Assembly: GCA_035555315.1 (NCBI GenBank)
Contig: DATMGU010000105.1
Coordinates: forward strand, 1-61,205
Direction of reading: 5' to 3'
Length of the DNA stretch: 61,205 nucleotides
DNA from: DATMGU01 sp035555315
GTDB taxonomy: Bacteria; Pseudomonadota; Alphaproteobacteria; ATCC43930; CGMCC-115725
Shown: positions 9,788 to 17,820 of the stretch, piece after piece
Layout of the letters: each line of letters starts with the position of its first letter
Position numbering within the stretch: the stretch's first letter is position 1
Notes under the pieces: model-generated
Database searches by the model: none
The model's input: the letters and a program-made list of their open reading frames with translations, nothing else
Told to the model about the DNA's origin: nothing
Translations under genes and position numbers: made by a program

Positions 9788-11249
9788 ATTGCGTCGCGAC
9801 GGCCGGTGGTTGCGGGTCCAGCTCCTGCCAGCCGCCGCCCATCGCCTTGTACAGCGCCACGGTCTGCTGCACGATCGCGAGGTCGCTTTGCGCCACGCTG
9901 TCTTCGGCCGAATAGAGATTGCGCTCGCTGTCCAGCACCGCCAGGAAGTCGCCGATCCCGCCGCGATAAAGCTCGGTCGAGCGGCGCAGCGCCAGTTGGT
10001 TGGCTTCCAGCGCCCGGGCGAGGTTGTCGTGCCGCTGGCGCTCCGAGGTATACGAGACCAGCGCGTCCTCGACCTCCTGAAACGCCGTCAGCACGGTCTT
10101 CTCATAGGTCAGGCGGTTCTGTTCGGCGACCGATCGGGCCTCTCGGACATTGGCGTCGAGCTTGCCGCCTTGGAAAATCGGCACCGACACGCTCGGGCCG
10201 AAGCCCCATTGCAGTGCGCCGCTGGTCAGCAATTTATTCAGCGAACCGGCGCCGACGCCGATGGTTGGGCTCAACGAGAAAGTGGGAAAGAGTTGTGCCA
10301 CCGCGACGCCGATCTTGGCGTTCGCCCCGGCGAGATTGCGTTCCGCTTCGCGGATGTCCGGGCGGTTCCGGACGACGGATGAAGGGGTCGTCGCCGGCAG
10401 CACGGGCGGCGACGGCGGCAGGGCGCCCGGCTTCGACAGCTCCGCCTCGACCTCGCTCGGTACCCGGCCGATCAGCACGGCGATGGCGTGCGCCTGGACC
10501 GCGGCCGTGGTCTGCAATTGCGGCACCACGGCGCGCAATGTTTCCAATTGCGCGCGGGCCTGCGCCACATCCAACTCGTTGCCGAGACCTTGGCTGAATT
10601 TCTGCTGGGTAAGCGACAGCGCGTCCTGCTCGGCCGTGATGTTGCGCTGGGCGATGGCGAGCCGCGCTTGCGCCGCCCGCAGTGCCGCGTAATCCGTCCC
10701 GAGATCGCCCAGCAGGCTGACCAGCATGGCGCGGCGATCTTCGATGCTGGCGCCGATCGCCGCGTCCGCCGCTTCGACCGACCGGCGGGTGCCGCCGAAG
10801 ATGTCGATCTCCCAGGATGCATCGAAGCCTGCCTGGTAGGTGTTGTAGACGCCGCCATAAGGCGGGAATTTCAGCGCGGTGCTGCTGCGGTTGCGGGTGG
10901 CGTTCGGTTGCAGCGAGACCGATGGGTAGAACCCGGCGGCCGATACGTCGCGCTCGGCGCGGGCTTGGACGACCCGTTCGGTGGCGAGCTTCAGATCGTA
11001 ATTGGCGGCGATCGCCCGTTCGACCAGATCGTTCAGCACCGGATCGTTGAACCCCGCCCACCAATGATCCAATTCGGCGGTGGCCGTCGTATCGATGGCG
11101 CCCGACTTGGCGCCGGCCCATTGGTCCGGGGCGGTCGTGGCCGGCGGGTGATAGTCCGGGCCGACCGTGCAGCCGGCCAGGGCCGCCAGCAGAGCCAGCA
11201 CAGGCCGCTTGGTGATGACGAGGCGAAGAGAAAAAGCGCGCATGCTCAA
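9786..11249 (-). CDS. RND/EmrAB-type outer-membrane efflux lipoprotein (NodT/OprM family)
   Basis: Outer-membrane channel of a tripartite drug efflux system. The 487-residue protein has a signal peptide with lipobox LAGC (Cys at residue 27), then TVGPDYHPP, the start signature of NodT-family channels. Two OEP repeats follow, with long coiled-coil helices and the conserved FPTFSLSPTIGVGAGSLNKL and GFGPSVSVPIFQGGKL blocks. It is the last gene of the HlyD-MFS-OEP operon; its start overlaps the stop of the MFS gene by 4 bp (ATGA), indicating translational coupling. Confidence 0.94.
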   Translation of the reverse strand: MSMRAFSLRLVITKRPVLALLAALAGCTVGPDYHPPATTAPDQWAGAKSGAIDTTATAELDHWWAGFNDPVLNDLVERAIAANYDLKLATERVVQARAERDVSAAGFYPSVSLQPNATRNRSSTALKFPPYGGVYNTYQAGFDASWEIDIFGGTRRSVEAADAAIGASIEDRRAMLVSLLGDLGTDYAALRAAQARLAIAQRNITAEQDALSLTQQKFSQGLGNELDVAQARAQLETLRAVVPQLQTTAAVQAHAIAVLIGRVPSEVEAELSKPGALPPSPPVLPATTPSSVVRNRPDIREAERNLAGANAKIGVAVAQLFPTFSLSPTIGVGAGSLNKLLTSGALQWGFGPSVSVPIFQGGKLDANVREARSVAEQNRLTYEKTVLTAFQEVEDALVSYTSERQRHDNLARALEANQLALRRSTELYRGGIGDFLAVLDSERNLYSAEDSVAQSDLAIVQQTVALYKAMGGGWQELDPQPPAVATQ

Positions 11250-12847
11250 TGTCCGCCAGCTGCTGGGCCGCCGGACGCTTTGGTCGCGGCGAACAGGAAG
11301 GTTAGGGGGACGACCAGGAAGCAGATCCCGGCGCCGAGCCGGAAGACGTCGATATAGCCCAGCAGCGCCGATTGCCCGACCAGGGTCTGATAGATAAACC
11401 CGCTGGCCCGCCGGGCGGCGTCGAGCGGCGCCAAGCCCTGCGCGCCGAGCGCCGTCGTCGTCCGCGCCAAGGTGTTGTTGTAGGGCTGATCGAACACCGT
11501 CAAATGGCTGCTCAGATGGGCCATGTGGACCTGGCCCCGTTCGGTGATCAGCGCGGTCGCGATCGAGATGCCGACCGAGCCCGCGATGTTGCGGAACATG
11601 GTATAGAGCGACGCCGCGTCGCGGTTGAGCTCGGGCTTCAGCGTCGAATAGGCGATCGTGCTGATCGGCACGAACAGGAAGGCCAAGCCGACCATTTGCG
11701 AAGCGCGCAGCAGGGCGAGCCGGGTGAAATCGATCTGCGGCGTCAAGGTGCCGGCGAACAGCATGGCCGCTCCCATCGAGGCGAAGCCGAAGGCGATCAG
11801 AAAGCGCGTCTGGACTTTCGGCATCAGCCGGCCGACCAGCGGTATCAGGCAGATCACGACCAGGCCGCCCGGCGACAGCAGCAACCCGGCGAGTGTCGCG
11901 GTATAGCCGATCTGCTGCTGCGCCAATTGCGGGATCAGCACGGCGGTCGAATACAGCAGCACCGCCATCAGGAAGATCATCAGTGTGCCGAGCGCGAAGT
12001 TGCGATCGGCGAGGGCGCGCAGATTGACGATCGGTTTATCGGTGTAGAGCAGCCAGGCGACGGCACCCGACAAGCCAAGCAGGGCCATCACCGCGAAAGT
12101 GCGGATGAAGGGCGAGCTGAACCAGTCGTCGTCCTCGCCGCGGTCGAGCACCAGCTGTAGGCAGCCAAGGCCGAGGGCGATCAGGCCGAGGCCGATATAG
12201 TCCACATGCAGGCCGCCCGCCCGGCTCGCGGCTTTGGCCCAGGGCGGATCCTCGACAAAGCGCATCACGGCCGCGAAGGCCATGATGCCGACCGGGACAT
12301 TCAACAGAAAGATCCAGCGCCAGCTGAGATTGTCGGTGATGATGCCGCCCAGGGTCGGCCCCAGCACGGGGGCGACGATGGTGGCGATCGCGGTGATGGC
12401 GAAGGCCTTGCCGCGCTTCGACGGCTCGAAGGTGTCGAGCACGATCGATTGCTGATTGGGCTGCAGCCCGCCGCCGAAAAAGCCTTGCAGCACGCGGAAC
12501 ACGATCAGCTGGCCGAGGCTGGTCGCGACGCCGCAGAGCAGCGAGCAGACCGTGAACATGCCGATGCAGATCAGGAAATACCGCTTGCGACCGAGCACGC
12601 TGCCGAGCCAGCCGGAAATCGGCAGCACGATGCCGTTCGCCACCAGATAGGAGGTCAGCGTCCAGGTCGCCTCATCGGCGCCGGCGGACAGGCTGCCGGC
12701 GATATGCGGCAGCGCCACGTTGACGATCGTCGTGTCGAGCACTTCCATGAACGCGGCCGACGTCACCACGACGGCGATGATCCATGGGTTGGATGCGGGC
12801 CGCCACGCCGCGCGGGCGGCCGCACTCTCGCCGTTGGCGACGCTCAT
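11246..12847 (-). CDS. DHA2-family MFS multidrug transporter (EmrB/QacA type)
   Basis: Proton-driven 14-TM drug exporter of the inner membrane. The 533-residue protein carries the family motif VLDTTIVNVALPHIAGSL near the N-terminus, motif A-like GSVLGRKRYFLICIGMF, and the DHA2 motif C region APVLGPTLGGIITDNLSW followed by RWIFLLNVPVGI. It sits between the adaptor (upstream, overlapping by 4 bp) and the outer-membrane channel (downstream, overlapping by 4 bp), the usual EmrAB-TolC arrangement. Substrate unknown. Confidence 0.95.
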   Translation of the reverse strand: MSVANGESAAARAAWRPASNPWIIAVVVTSAAFMEVLDTTIVNVALPHIAGSLSAGADEATWTLTSYLVANGIVLPISGWLGSVLGRKRYFLICIGMFTVCSLLCGVATSLGQLIVFRVLQGFFGGGLQPNQQSIVLDTFEPSKRGKAFAITAIATIVAPVLGPTLGGIITDNLSWRWIFLLNVPVGIMAFAAVMRFVEDPPWAKAASRAGGLHVDYIGLGLIALGLGCLQLVLDRGEDDDWFSSPFIRTFAVMALLGLSGAVAWLLYTDKPIVNLRALADRNFALGTLMIFLMAVLLYSTAVLIPQLAQQQIGYTATLAGLLLSPGGLVVICLIPLVGRLMPKVQTRFLIAFGFASMGAAMLFAGTLTPQIDFTRLALLRASQMVGLAFLFVPISTIAYSTLKPELNRDAASLYTMFRNIAGSVGISIATALITERGQVHMAHLSSHLTVFDQPYNNTLARTTTALGAQGLAPLDAARRASGFIYQTLVGQSALLGYIDVFRLGAGICFLVVPLTFLFAATKASGGPAAGGH

Positions 12848-13914
12848 TTGAGGTCGACCGTCGGTTCGACCGAGAGACCGATCGGCAAGGGAAAGCTGGG
12901 GTCCAGGCCGTGATCGATGACGATCTTGACCGGCACGCGCTGCACGATCTTCACGTAGTTGCCGGTCGCGTTCTCGGCCGGAAAGGCGCTGAAGCGCGAG
13001 CCGGATCCCATCTGCACGCTGTCCACCTTGCCGCTCAGCTTAAGCTGCGGATAGGCGTCGACGGTGATCTTGACCGACTGGCCCGGCCGCATGTGGGTCA
13101 GTTGGGATTCCTTGAAATTGGCGGTGACCCAGACCTCCGGCGATACCAGCGAGAAGACCGATTGGCCGACCGGCAGATAGGTGCCCAGCTCCACATTGCG
13201 CTTGGTCACCCAGCCATCCTGGGGCGCGACGACCATGGTGTAGGATAGGTTCAGTTCGGCCTGGTCGAGATCCGTCTGGGCCTGTGCCAGCTGGGCCTCG
13301 GCTTGGCTCGCCTGTGCCTCGGTATTGGCGATGTTTTCCGGCACCAGCATGGCGATGCGAACCTGCGCCTCGTTATCCGCCAGTGTCGCCGCCGCGTTGC
13401 GCTCGCTGGCTTTCGCCGCGTCGATCTGCTGCTGGGTGGTGGCCCGCGTGTCGACGGCGCGCTGGCGCTCCAGATCGGCGGTCGCCTTGGCCAGCGTCGC
13501 CTTGGCCGAATCCCGTTGCGCCACCGCCGATGCCAGCTTTGCCGGGTAACTGGTCTTGGCGATCTCCAGGGTGGCACGCGCGGCGGCGAGCTGCGCCTTG
13601 GCGAGGGCAAGCGCCGCCGCCGCCTTGTCGCGGGCCACGGTATAGTCGCGCGGATCGATTTCCAGCAGCACGTCGCCAGCTTTGACCCGCTGATTGTCAT
13701 TGACGTCGAGCGCCGTCACATAGCCGGCGATCTTGGGCGCGATGGTGATCGCGCGGCCGTCGGTATAGGCATCGTCGGTGGATTCGGTGCCGGCGGTCTT
13801 AAGGTAATACCAGACGCCGCCGATGATCACGGCGATGACGATGATCAAGAAGACGATGGGCGCGCGGTAGCTGCGCCCGCCGCCGTTCGCGGCATCGGCG
13901 TTCGTCATTGCCAT
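12844..13914 (-). CDS. HlyD/EmrA-family membrane fusion protein
   Basis: Periplasmic adaptor linking the MFS pump to the outer-membrane channel. The 356-residue protein has one N-terminal membrane anchor (IVFLIIVIAVIIGGVWYYL), the barrel-sandwich start STDDAYTDGRAITIAPKIAGYV, a long alpha-helical hairpin rich in Ala/Gln/Lys, and the second half-lipoyl motif NLSYTMVVAPQDGWVTKRNV. It is first in the efflux operon. GGAAGG precedes the start; the ATG at 13908 is an alternative two codons in. It is divergent from a TetR gene that probably represses it. Confidence 0.94.
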   Translation of the reverse strand: MAMTNADAANGGGRSYRAPIVFLIIVIAVIIGGVWYYLKTAGTESTDDAYTDGRAITIAPKIAGYVTALDVNDNQRVKAGDVLLEIDPRDYTVARDKAAAALALAKAQLAAARATLEIAKTSYPAKLASAVAQRDSAKATLAKATADLERQRAVDTRATTQQQIDAAKASERNAAATLADNEAQVRIAMLVPENIANTEAQASQAEAQLAQAQTDLDQAELNLSYTMVVAPQDGWVTKRNVELGTYLPVGQSVFSLVSPEVWVTANFKESQLTHMRPGQSVKITVDAYPQLKLSGKVDSVQMGSGSRFSAFPAENATGNYVKIVQRVPVKIVIDHGLDPSFPLPIGLSVEPTVDLK

Positions 13915-13998
13915 TCATGATCCTTCCCGACTGCGCCAATCCTTTGCCCGCGGCGCTCGGCGATAACGACAAGAGCTTGCTCGCGGTGGATCGGTGAG

Positions 13999-14018
13999 AA
14001 AACTGAACTGGTGAGATG
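13999..14018. promoter_or_regulatory. Degenerate second TetR half-site
   Basis: AAACTGAAC occurs again at 14000-14008, identical to the left arm of the palindrome at 14060. The right arm here matches at only about 5 of 9 positions. It lies on the efflux-operon side of the divergent region, where a repressor of that operon would be expected to bind. Confidence 0.4.
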
Positions 14019-14059
14019 TGAATGTTTTCATAGACCGGTGAGGTGAATCTGTCTACGGT

Positions 14060-14078
14060 AAACTGAACGGTTTAGTTT
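14060..14078. promoter_or_regulatory. Palindromic operator, probable TetR site
   Basis: AAACTGAAC-G-GTTTAGTTT: 9-bp arms with one mismatch around a central G. It ends 17 bp before the TetR GTG start and lies in the intergenic region shared with the efflux operon. Size and symmetry fit a TetR dimer-pair site. Assignment to the adjacent regulator is inference from position. Confidence 0.7.
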
Positions 14079-14095
14079 TATCTGGATGCCCCGCC

Positions 14096-14728
14096 GTGGC
14101 CGACGAACACGCAGCCGATCCCCTTGAAGATCCCAGTAGCAAGGTCGCCAAGATCCTGGCGGCCGCGCGGGAGGCATTCATGCGGGATGGCCTCAACGAT
14201 ACCAGCATGGATGCGGTGGCGAAGCGCGCCGGCGTTTCCAAGGCGACGCTCTATGTCTATTTCGCCAGCAAGGACGTGCTGTTCGCCGCGGTCATGAAGC
14301 GCGAGCGCGAGCGGTTTGGCCTGACCATCGGCGCGATCACGGTGCGAAGCGACGCCGATATCGAGACGACGCTGACGGATGTCGGTACGCGATTCCTGAA
14401 ATACGTCATCAGCCCGTCGGCGGTGACGTTTTTCCGGGTGACGGTCTCGGAAAGCCTGCGGTTTCCCGATCTGGCCAAGACCGTCATGGGGGCCGGCCGG
14501 GAGGAGCTGATCGGCTGCGTCGAGGCGATCCTCGCGCGCGCGGCGGCGGCGGGCGTTCTGGAACTCGACGATCCCCGGCGGGCGGCCGGCCAATTCCTCA
14601 GTCTGGTGAAAAGCGACCTGCATATGAATTGCCTGGTCGATCCGGCTTACCGCCCCCCTACCGACGCGATCGCCCGGCAGGTTCAGGAATCCGTCGAATT
14701 CTTCATGTTCCGCTATCGCCGTCGGTGA
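14096..14728 (+). CDS. TetR/AcrR-family transcriptional repressor
   Basis: 210-residue one-component regulator. After a short acidic N-terminus comes ILAAAREAFMRDGLNDTSM and the helix-turn-helix MDAVAKRAGVSKATLYVYFASKD, the most conserved part of the family. The C-terminal ligand domain is divergent, as expected. The GTG at 14096 gives this frame; the ATG ten bases upstream is out of frame. Divergent orientation to the HlyD-MFS-OEP operon with a palindrome in the shared region argues that it represses both itself and the pump, induced by a pump substrate. Confidence 0.93.
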   Translation: MADEHAADPLEDPSSKVAKILAAAREAFMRDGLNDTSMDAVAKRAGVSKATLYVYFASKDVLFAAVMKRERERFGLTIGAITVRSDADIETTLTDVGTRFLKYVISPSAVTFFRVTVSESLRFPDLAKTVMGAGREELIGCVEAILARAAAAGVLELDDPRRAAGQFLSLVKSDLHMNCLVDPAYRPPTDAIARQVQESVEFFMFRYRRR

Positions 14729-14832
14729 CGGCCTTTTAGCGCAGGCGGCCGCTTAGCGAAGGATCGTATCGAGGACCGGCAGGCTGACGTCCTTGGGATG
14801 CCGGTCGTTTATTCCACGAAGAAATCTCCCTC

Positions 14833-14857
14833 GCGGCAAATTTGCCGCATGGCAAAT
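14833..14857. promoter_or_regulatory. Three-half-site palindromic operator upstream of the GNAT gene
   Basis: GCGGCAAATTTGCCGC (14833-14848) is a perfect 16-bp palindrome. Its right arm pairs again with a downstream arm as ATTTGCC-GCAT-GGCAAAT (14840-14857). The result is three alternating GGCAAAT half-sites within 25 bp, ending 53 bp before the acetyltransferase start. It looks like a repressor operator; the regulator is not identifiable from this window. Confidence 0.6.
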
Positions 14858-14909
14858 CGTCGAATCCACGGCATGCTTGCTTCCGACCACCGAAGGGGGA
14901 TGAAGCAGC

Positions 14910-15470
14910 ATGCTTTCGGTTCGACCCGCTACCATCGCCGACGTCCAGTCGGTCGCCCGCGTCGATGTCGAGACCTGGCAGGCGACCTATGCGGGGGTCT
15001 TGCCCGATCATCTGCTGGTCGGCCTCTCCGAACGGCAACGCGCCCTGGTCTGGTCCCGTTTCATCAGCCGGCGTCCCGGCGATACGGTGGTCGCGGTCGA
15101 GGGTGCCGCCGGGGAGCCGGGGCGGGTGCTGGCATTCGGCAGCTGCGGCCCGCAGCGCGACCAGGATCTCGCCTTCGCCGGCGAGGTGTTCACGCTCTAC
15201 GTCGATGTCGATTACCAGGGCCGCGGCATGGGCCGCCAGGTGCTGCTGGCCTTGTTCGCCCGGTTGGTCCGCTCCGGCCTTTATTCGGCGGCGATCTGGG
15301 TGCTGGCCGATAATCCGGCCCGGTTCTTCTACGAGCGGGTCGGCGGCAAGCCGGTCGCCCGCCGCCGCCTGACCATGGGCCGCAGCGAGGTCGAGGCGAT
15401 CGCCTATGGCTGGCCCGATCTCGCCGCGGTCATCCAATCACGCGGCCGGGCCAAAAGCCGCATCGATTAG
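14910..15470 (+). CDS. GNAT-family N-acetyltransferase
   Basis: 186-residue acetyl-CoA-dependent acetyltransferase of the RimI-like GNAT fold. MLSVRPATIADVQSVARVDV is the typical N-terminal strand-helix. The acetyl-CoA pyrophosphate-binding motif A appears as LYVDVDYQGRGMGRQVLLAL (Q/R-x-x-G-x-G/A). The later NPARFFYERVGGKPV is motif B. The substrate (protein N-terminus, small amine or antibiotic) cannot be read from sequence. Expressed alone from a region with an elaborate palindromic operator; converges on the ccm operon. Confidence 0.9.
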   Translation: MLSVRPATIADVQSVARVDVETWQATYAGVLPDHLLVGLSERQRALVWSRFISRRPGDTVVAVEGAAGEPGRVLAFGSCGPQRDQDLAFAGEVFTLYVDVDYQGRGMGRQVLLALFARLVRSGLYSAAIWVLADNPARFFYERVGGKPVARRRLTMGRSEVEAIAYGWPDLAAVIQSRGRAKSRID

Positions 15471-15479
15471 CAAGGCCTA

Positions 15480-15505
15480 AGAGACCGTGTTCTCAAACGG
15501 TCTCT
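15480..15505. terminator. Hairpin between convergent GNAT gene and ccm operon
   Basis: AGAGACCGT-GTTCTCAA-ACGGTCTCT: perfect 9-bp arms and 8-nt loop, 9 bp after the GNAT stop and 9 bp before the ccmI stop. Placement suggests a shared bidirectional terminator, although no U-run follows on either strand. Confidence 0.55.
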
Positions 15506-15514
15506 AAGCCTAAC

Positions 15515-16795
15515 CTAGGGCTGGGCGGGCAGTTCGGCGATTGCCCGCTGGGTCTCGGTGTATCTAGGGTCGTTCGGCGCCAGAACGCTCAGCAATTGCT
15601 GCCAATGGGTGCGTGCCAGGCCGGGCTGCCCCGATGCCGCCTCCAACCGGCCCAGCGACCACAGCACCTCCGGTTGACGCGGATCCAGCGCTAGCGCTTG
15701 GCGCAGGGCGTCGACCGCCTTGGCGGGTTCGCCCAGTACCTCATAGGCGCGGCCGAGACGCTGCCAGCCCTGCCCGTCATCCGGATTGGCTTTCAGCCGT
15801 TGCGCCAGGCCTTCCACCATCCCACGGATCGCCGTCAGGCGTTCGGCCGGCGGCAAGGCGGCGATGGCGGCGCCTCCGGCACTCTCCGGCCCCGATGCCG
15901 GTTGGGCGGGCACGCCCGCTGGGGCGCTAGCTAGCGCGCCTCCGGCGCGGCGGCGTGTCGCCTCCACGATCGCCGCTTCCAGGGTCGCGCGCCAGGGGGC
16001 CTGGGACGGCGTTTCGGCGAGCATGGCCTGCCAGGCCGCGATTGCCCCATCCAACCGGCCGGCCTGGGCGTCGCCGAGGGCGAGGTAATAGCGTGCCCGA
16101 TAGCGCGTCCGATCGGCCGCCGCCTGGCTCAAGACGTCGCGCGCCTGATCAGTGACCTTGCCATCGGCCGCCGCGACCAGCATGGCGCCGTAATCCTCCA
16201 GGATATCCGGGCGGCCCGGTGCCAGGGCCAGGGCGCGGCGATACGCCTCCCCCGCCGCGTCCCAGCGGTTCAGCGACCCATCGGCCCGCGCCAGCAGCAC
16301 CCAGCCTTCCAGGCTGTCCGGCGCCGCGGCCAGCCGCTGTTCCAGCACGGCGGCGACCTTGGCCGGGTCCAGCGTCCCGTCCGGCGCCAGCACCGCGCGC
16401 TCCGCGCCGCGCCCGGCCAGGGGCGCATCCCGGGCATTGGGGGAACCCAGCAGCAGATAGACGCCGAGGGCGGCGACCGGCGAGGCGAACAGCACGAGCT
16501 GCGCGGCGATGCCGCCGCTCCGTCGGCGCGCCGCTTTCGGTTCGGCCTCGATCTCCGCTTCCGGTCGCGCGGCCGCCAGCATGCGGCGCTGGATTTCCAG
16601 GCGGGCGGCGGCGACCTCCCGGTCGCTCAGCACGCCGCGGTCGCGGTCGCGCTCGACCTCCGCCAATTGGTCGCGATAGACCGCGAGATCGTAGTCGGCC
16701 CGCGCCCGGTCGGCGGGTGCTCCCACAACCAAGGGCCGGACCAGCAGCCCGACCACCAGCGCCGTCAGCGCCCCGAAAATCACCCAGAGAATCAT
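15515..16795 (-). CDS. ccmI: Cytochrome c maturation protein CcmI (TPR)
   Basis: Apocytochrome c chaperone of the heme-ligation complex. The 426-residue protein begins with membrane helix MILWVIFGALTALVVGLLVRP, a cytoplasmic Arg/Glu-rich loop (YRDQLAEVERDRDRGVLSDREVAAARLEIQRR region, the usual CcmI leucine-zipper-like loop), and a second helix (AAQLVLFASPVAALGVYLLLG). A periplasmic TPR domain follows, with repeats such as GWVLLARADGSLNRWDAAGEAY and GWQRLGRAYEVLGEPAKAVD. It is last in the ccm operon, 6 bp after ccmH. Confidence 0.94.
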   Translation of the reverse strand: MILWVIFGALTALVVGLLVRPLVVGAPADRARADYDLAVYRDQLAEVERDRDRGVLSDREVAAARLEIQRRMLAAARPEAEIEAEPKAARRRSGGIAAQLVLFASPVAALGVYLLLGSPNARDAPLAGRGAERAVLAPDGTLDPAKVAAVLEQRLAAAPDSLEGWVLLARADGSLNRWDAAGEAYRRALALAPGRPDILEDYGAMLVAAADGKVTDQARDVLSQAAADRTRYRARYYLALGDAQAGRLDGAIAAWQAMLAETPSQAPWRATLEAAIVEATRRRAGGALASAPAGVPAQPASGPESAGGAAIAALPPAERLTAIRGMVEGLAQRLKANPDDGQGWQRLGRAYEVLGEPAKAVDALRQALALDPRQPEVLWSLGRLEAASGQPGLARTHWQQLLSVLAPNDPRYTETQRAIAELPAQP

Positions 16796-16801
16796 GACAG
16801 C

Positions 16802-17293
16802 CTAATGGTTGGCAGGCCGTTGCGCGGGAGCTTCCGCGAGCAGCGCATCGAGCCGCCGCTGCTCGCCCGCCGTCAGCGGCATCGGCTCGGGCGCCCCCCG
16901 CCGGCGCGCGGCCAGCACCAGATATCCCAAGCCGCCGATCAACAGGCCGGCCGGCCCGAACCAGAGCAGCCAGGTGACCGGCTTCATCGGTGGCCGTAGC
17001 AGCACGAAATCGCCGTAGCGCCGCTGCAGATAGGCCAGCACCTGCGGGTCCGTGTCGCCGGCTGTCAGGCGCTGGCGGACCAGCACGCGCAGGTCATGGG
17101 CGAGGTCCGCGTTGCTGTCGTCGATTGTCTCGTTCTGGCAGACCAGGCAGCGCAGCTCCTGGCCCAAGCTCCGGGCGCGGGCCTCCAGCACCGGATCGGC
17201 CAGGCGCTCATCCGGCAGCACCGCCCGGGCCGGGCCAGCAGTCATGGCGAGGGCGACGATCAGCGCCGGCAAGAGGGCGTGTAGCCGTCTCAT
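16802..17293 (-). CDS. ccmH: Cytochrome c maturation protein CcmH (thiol oxidoreductase)
   Basis: Membrane-anchored periplasmic protein that reduces apocytochrome CXXCH disulfides. The 163-residue protein has a signal peptide, then the signature LRCLVCQNETIDDSNADLA with redox Cys49 and Cys52, a three-helix domain ending RYGDFVLLRPP, a C-terminal membrane helix (WLLWFGPAGLLIGGLGYLVL) and a short cytoplasmic tail. The start at 17293 overlaps the ccmG stop by 4 bp (ATGA), supporting this start over longer ones. Confidence 0.95.
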   Translation of the reverse strand: MRRLHALLPALIVALAMTAGPARAVLPDERLADPVLEARARSLGQELRCLVCQNETIDDSNADLAHDLRVLVRQRLTAGDTDPQVLAYLQRRYGDFVLLRPPMKPVTWLLWFGPAGLLIGGLGYLVLAARRRGAPEPMPLTAGEQRRLDALLAEAPAQRPANH

Positions 17294-17820
17294 GAGCGCT
17301 CCAGCGCCGCGATCCGGGGCAGGATCTCGTCGGTCAGGATTTGGGCGGTGACGGGCCCAGCATAGCGGTAGCGGACGCGGCCGGCGCGGTCGATCAGATA
17401 GGTCTCCGGCACGCCATAGACGCCCCAATCGATCGCCACCCTGCCGTCCCGGTCGATGCCGATGCGGCCATAAGGGTCGCCCAGGCTGGTCAGCCAGCGC
17501 AGCGCGTCTTCCGGCTTGTCCTTATAGTCGATGCCGTAGACCGGGACGCGCCCGCTGGCGGCGAGTTGCGCCAGCGCCGGTTGTTCCAGCCGGCACGGCG
17601 CGCACCACGAGGCGAAGAAATTCACCAGGATGACGCGGCCGCCGAGATCGGTTTGCGCCAGTCCGGGCTTGGCGCCCAGCGGCGGCAGCCCGAACACCGG
17701 AACCGGCTGATCGATCAGCGCCGAGGGCAGGCGGTCCGGCTGGGTGCCGAGCCCCAGGGCCAACCCCCCGGCCAGGGCCGCGAAGGCGACGATCGGCAGG
17801 ATGGTCAGGATGCGTCTCAT
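17290..17820 (-). CDS. ccmG: Thiol:disulfide interchange protein CcmG/DsbE
   Basis: Membrane-tethered thioredoxin-fold reductant for apocytochrome c and CcmH. The 176-residue protein has an N-terminal hydrophobic anchor (ILTILPIVAFAALAGGLALGLG), the active site FFASWCAPC (Cys73, Cys76), the CcmG-typical acidic insert region DYKDKPEDALRWL, and the cis-Pro motif GVYGVPETYLID. The start overlaps the ccmF stop by 4 bp. Confidence 0.96.
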   Translation of the reverse strand: MRRILTILPIVAFAALAGGLALGLGTQPDRLPSALIDQPVPVFGLPPLGAKPGLAQTDLGGRVILVNFFASWCAPCRLEQPALAQLAASGRVPVYGIDYKDKPEDALRWLTSLGDPYGRIGIDRDGRVAIDWGVYGVPETYLIDRAGRVRYRYAGPVTAQILTDEILPRIAALERS

